Assembly: GCA_035294465.1 (NCBI GenBank)
Contig: DATGKW010000219.1
Span: 1 to 14,509, forward strand
DNA: 14,509 bases
Source: Paraktedonobacter sp035294465
GTDB taxonomy: Bacteria; Chloroflexota; Ktedonobacteria; Ktedonobacterales; Ktedonobacteraceae
Direction: 5' to 3'
Numbering within the stretch: the first letter of the stretch is position 1; each line of letters starts with the position of its first letter. Below the pieces are notes generated by a model. The model did no database searches and was not told where the DNA came from. It worked only from the letters and a program-made list of their open reading frames with translations. Both the position numbers and the translations under genes were made by a program. This document shows, one piece after another, positions 14,006 to 14,509 of this stretch.

Positions 14006-14509
14006 CTACGGGCGCATCCTGCGCAGAATGCCCAGAACCAGCGCGACAAATGAGGTGCGCGCCGCGTCAGCGGTCGCCAGCACGTCTTCGTGCTTCACAT
14101 CCTCGTTTGCAGCGCCGGTGGCAGCATTGGTAATCAGGCTGATCCCAAGCACCCGCATGCCCATATGGCGGGCGACTACAACCTCAGGCGCAGTTGACAT
14201 GCCAACCGCGTCCGCGCCCACGGCGCGCAGGAAGCGCAACTCTGCGCCAGTCTCATAGCTAGGGCCACCAACCATCGCATAAACTCCCTCATGCACGGTC
14301 ACGTCAGGCATAGTCGCGGCAACCGCACGGGCCAGCTCGCGCAGATCGGCATCATACGCCTTTGCCAGCGGTGGAAAGCGTCCTCCAAAACGCTCGTCGT
14401 TCGGACCCACCAGAGGATTCGCCCCGGCCAGCCCTGGAAAATTGATATGATCGGACAGAAGCATAAAGTCACCGGGGCGATAGGCCGGATTGATACCCCC
14501 GGCCGCGTT
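14006..14509 (-). CDS. Purine nucleoside phosphorylase, C-terminal part (5' end beyond the window)
   Basis: The visible 167 residues are open to the right edge, so the true start lies outside; the internal ATG at 14464 is not the start. The frame from the edge reads NAAGGINPAYRPGDFMLLSDHINF, continuing GLAGANPLVGPNDERFG, then VHEGVYAMVGGPSYET, AVGMSTAPEVVVARHMGM and LGISLITNAATG. These are the hallmarks of the trimeric PunA/type-2 (MTAP-PNP) purine nucleoside phosphorylases. The enzyme splits guanosine, inosine and their deoxy forms with phosphate to free base and (deoxy)ribose-1-phosphate in the cytoplasm. About 100 N-terminal residues, including the phosphate loop, should be missing. It converges with the second anchored paralog with a 41-bp gap that holds no clear terminator. 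Confidence 0.93.
   Translation of the reverse strand, partial: NAAGGINPAYRPGDFMLLSDHINFPGLAGANPLVGPNDERFGGRFPPLAKAYDADLRELARAVAATMPDVTVHEGVYAMVGGPSYETGAELRFLRAVGADAVGMSTAPEVVVARHMGMRVLGISLITNAATGAANEDVKHEDVLATADAARTSFVALVLGILRRMRP

Overview
The window looks like chromosomal DNA from a free-living, probably Gram-positive-like (monoderm) bacterium. Gene content and style suggest a Chloroflexota member of the Ktedonobacteria type: a CUT1 sugar ABC transporter without its own ATPase, a cyd operon with extra small membrane genes, YggT, and membrane-anchored secreted domains of unknown family. This assignment is inference from gene style, not from a marker gene. I see no phage, transposon, CRISPR array, tRNA or rRNA.

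Region 1 (1-2853, + strand) is a two-gene unit. The first gene encodes an HD-domain protein with a C-terminal DGxHR (ParB/sulfiredoxin-like) motif. The second encodes an HD domain fused to a thymidylate-kinase-like P-loop domain. They are 32 bp apart and the first looks more AT-rich than the rest of the window. This is the least explained and most interesting unit.

Region 2 (2924-8693, - strand) is a likely cell-wall-sugar (muropeptide) scavenging operon, transcribed right to left from a near-consensus sigma-A/sigma-70 promoter (TTGACA-17-TACACT). In order of transcription it holds a lipoprotein solute-binding protein, a strong stem-loop with T-tract (attenuator or partial terminator), two CUT1 permeases, a NamZ-family (DUF1343) exo-N-acetylmuramidase and a beta-lactamase-family serine hydrolase. 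The last two resemble the namZ/amiE pair of the Bacillus subtilis MurNAc recovery cluster, but here neither has a signal peptide, so hydrolysis is predicted to follow import. No ATPase gene is present.

Region 3 (8855-11863, + strand) is a cytochrome bd quinol oxidase operon: cydA, cydB and two small two-TM proteins. All four are linked by overlapping stop/start codons, which makes the two small proteins candidate accessory subunits or assembly factors.

Region 4 (11970-13964, + strand) holds a YggT-family membrane protein ended by a strong intrinsic terminator, then two tandem paralogous single-TM anchored extracytoplasmic proteins of unknown family. The paralogs share an exactly identical 39-nt TM-coding tract despite strong divergence elsewhere, and similar extended -10 promoters.

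Region 5 (14006-14509, - strand) is the C-terminal part of a purine nucleoside phosphorylase running off the right edge.
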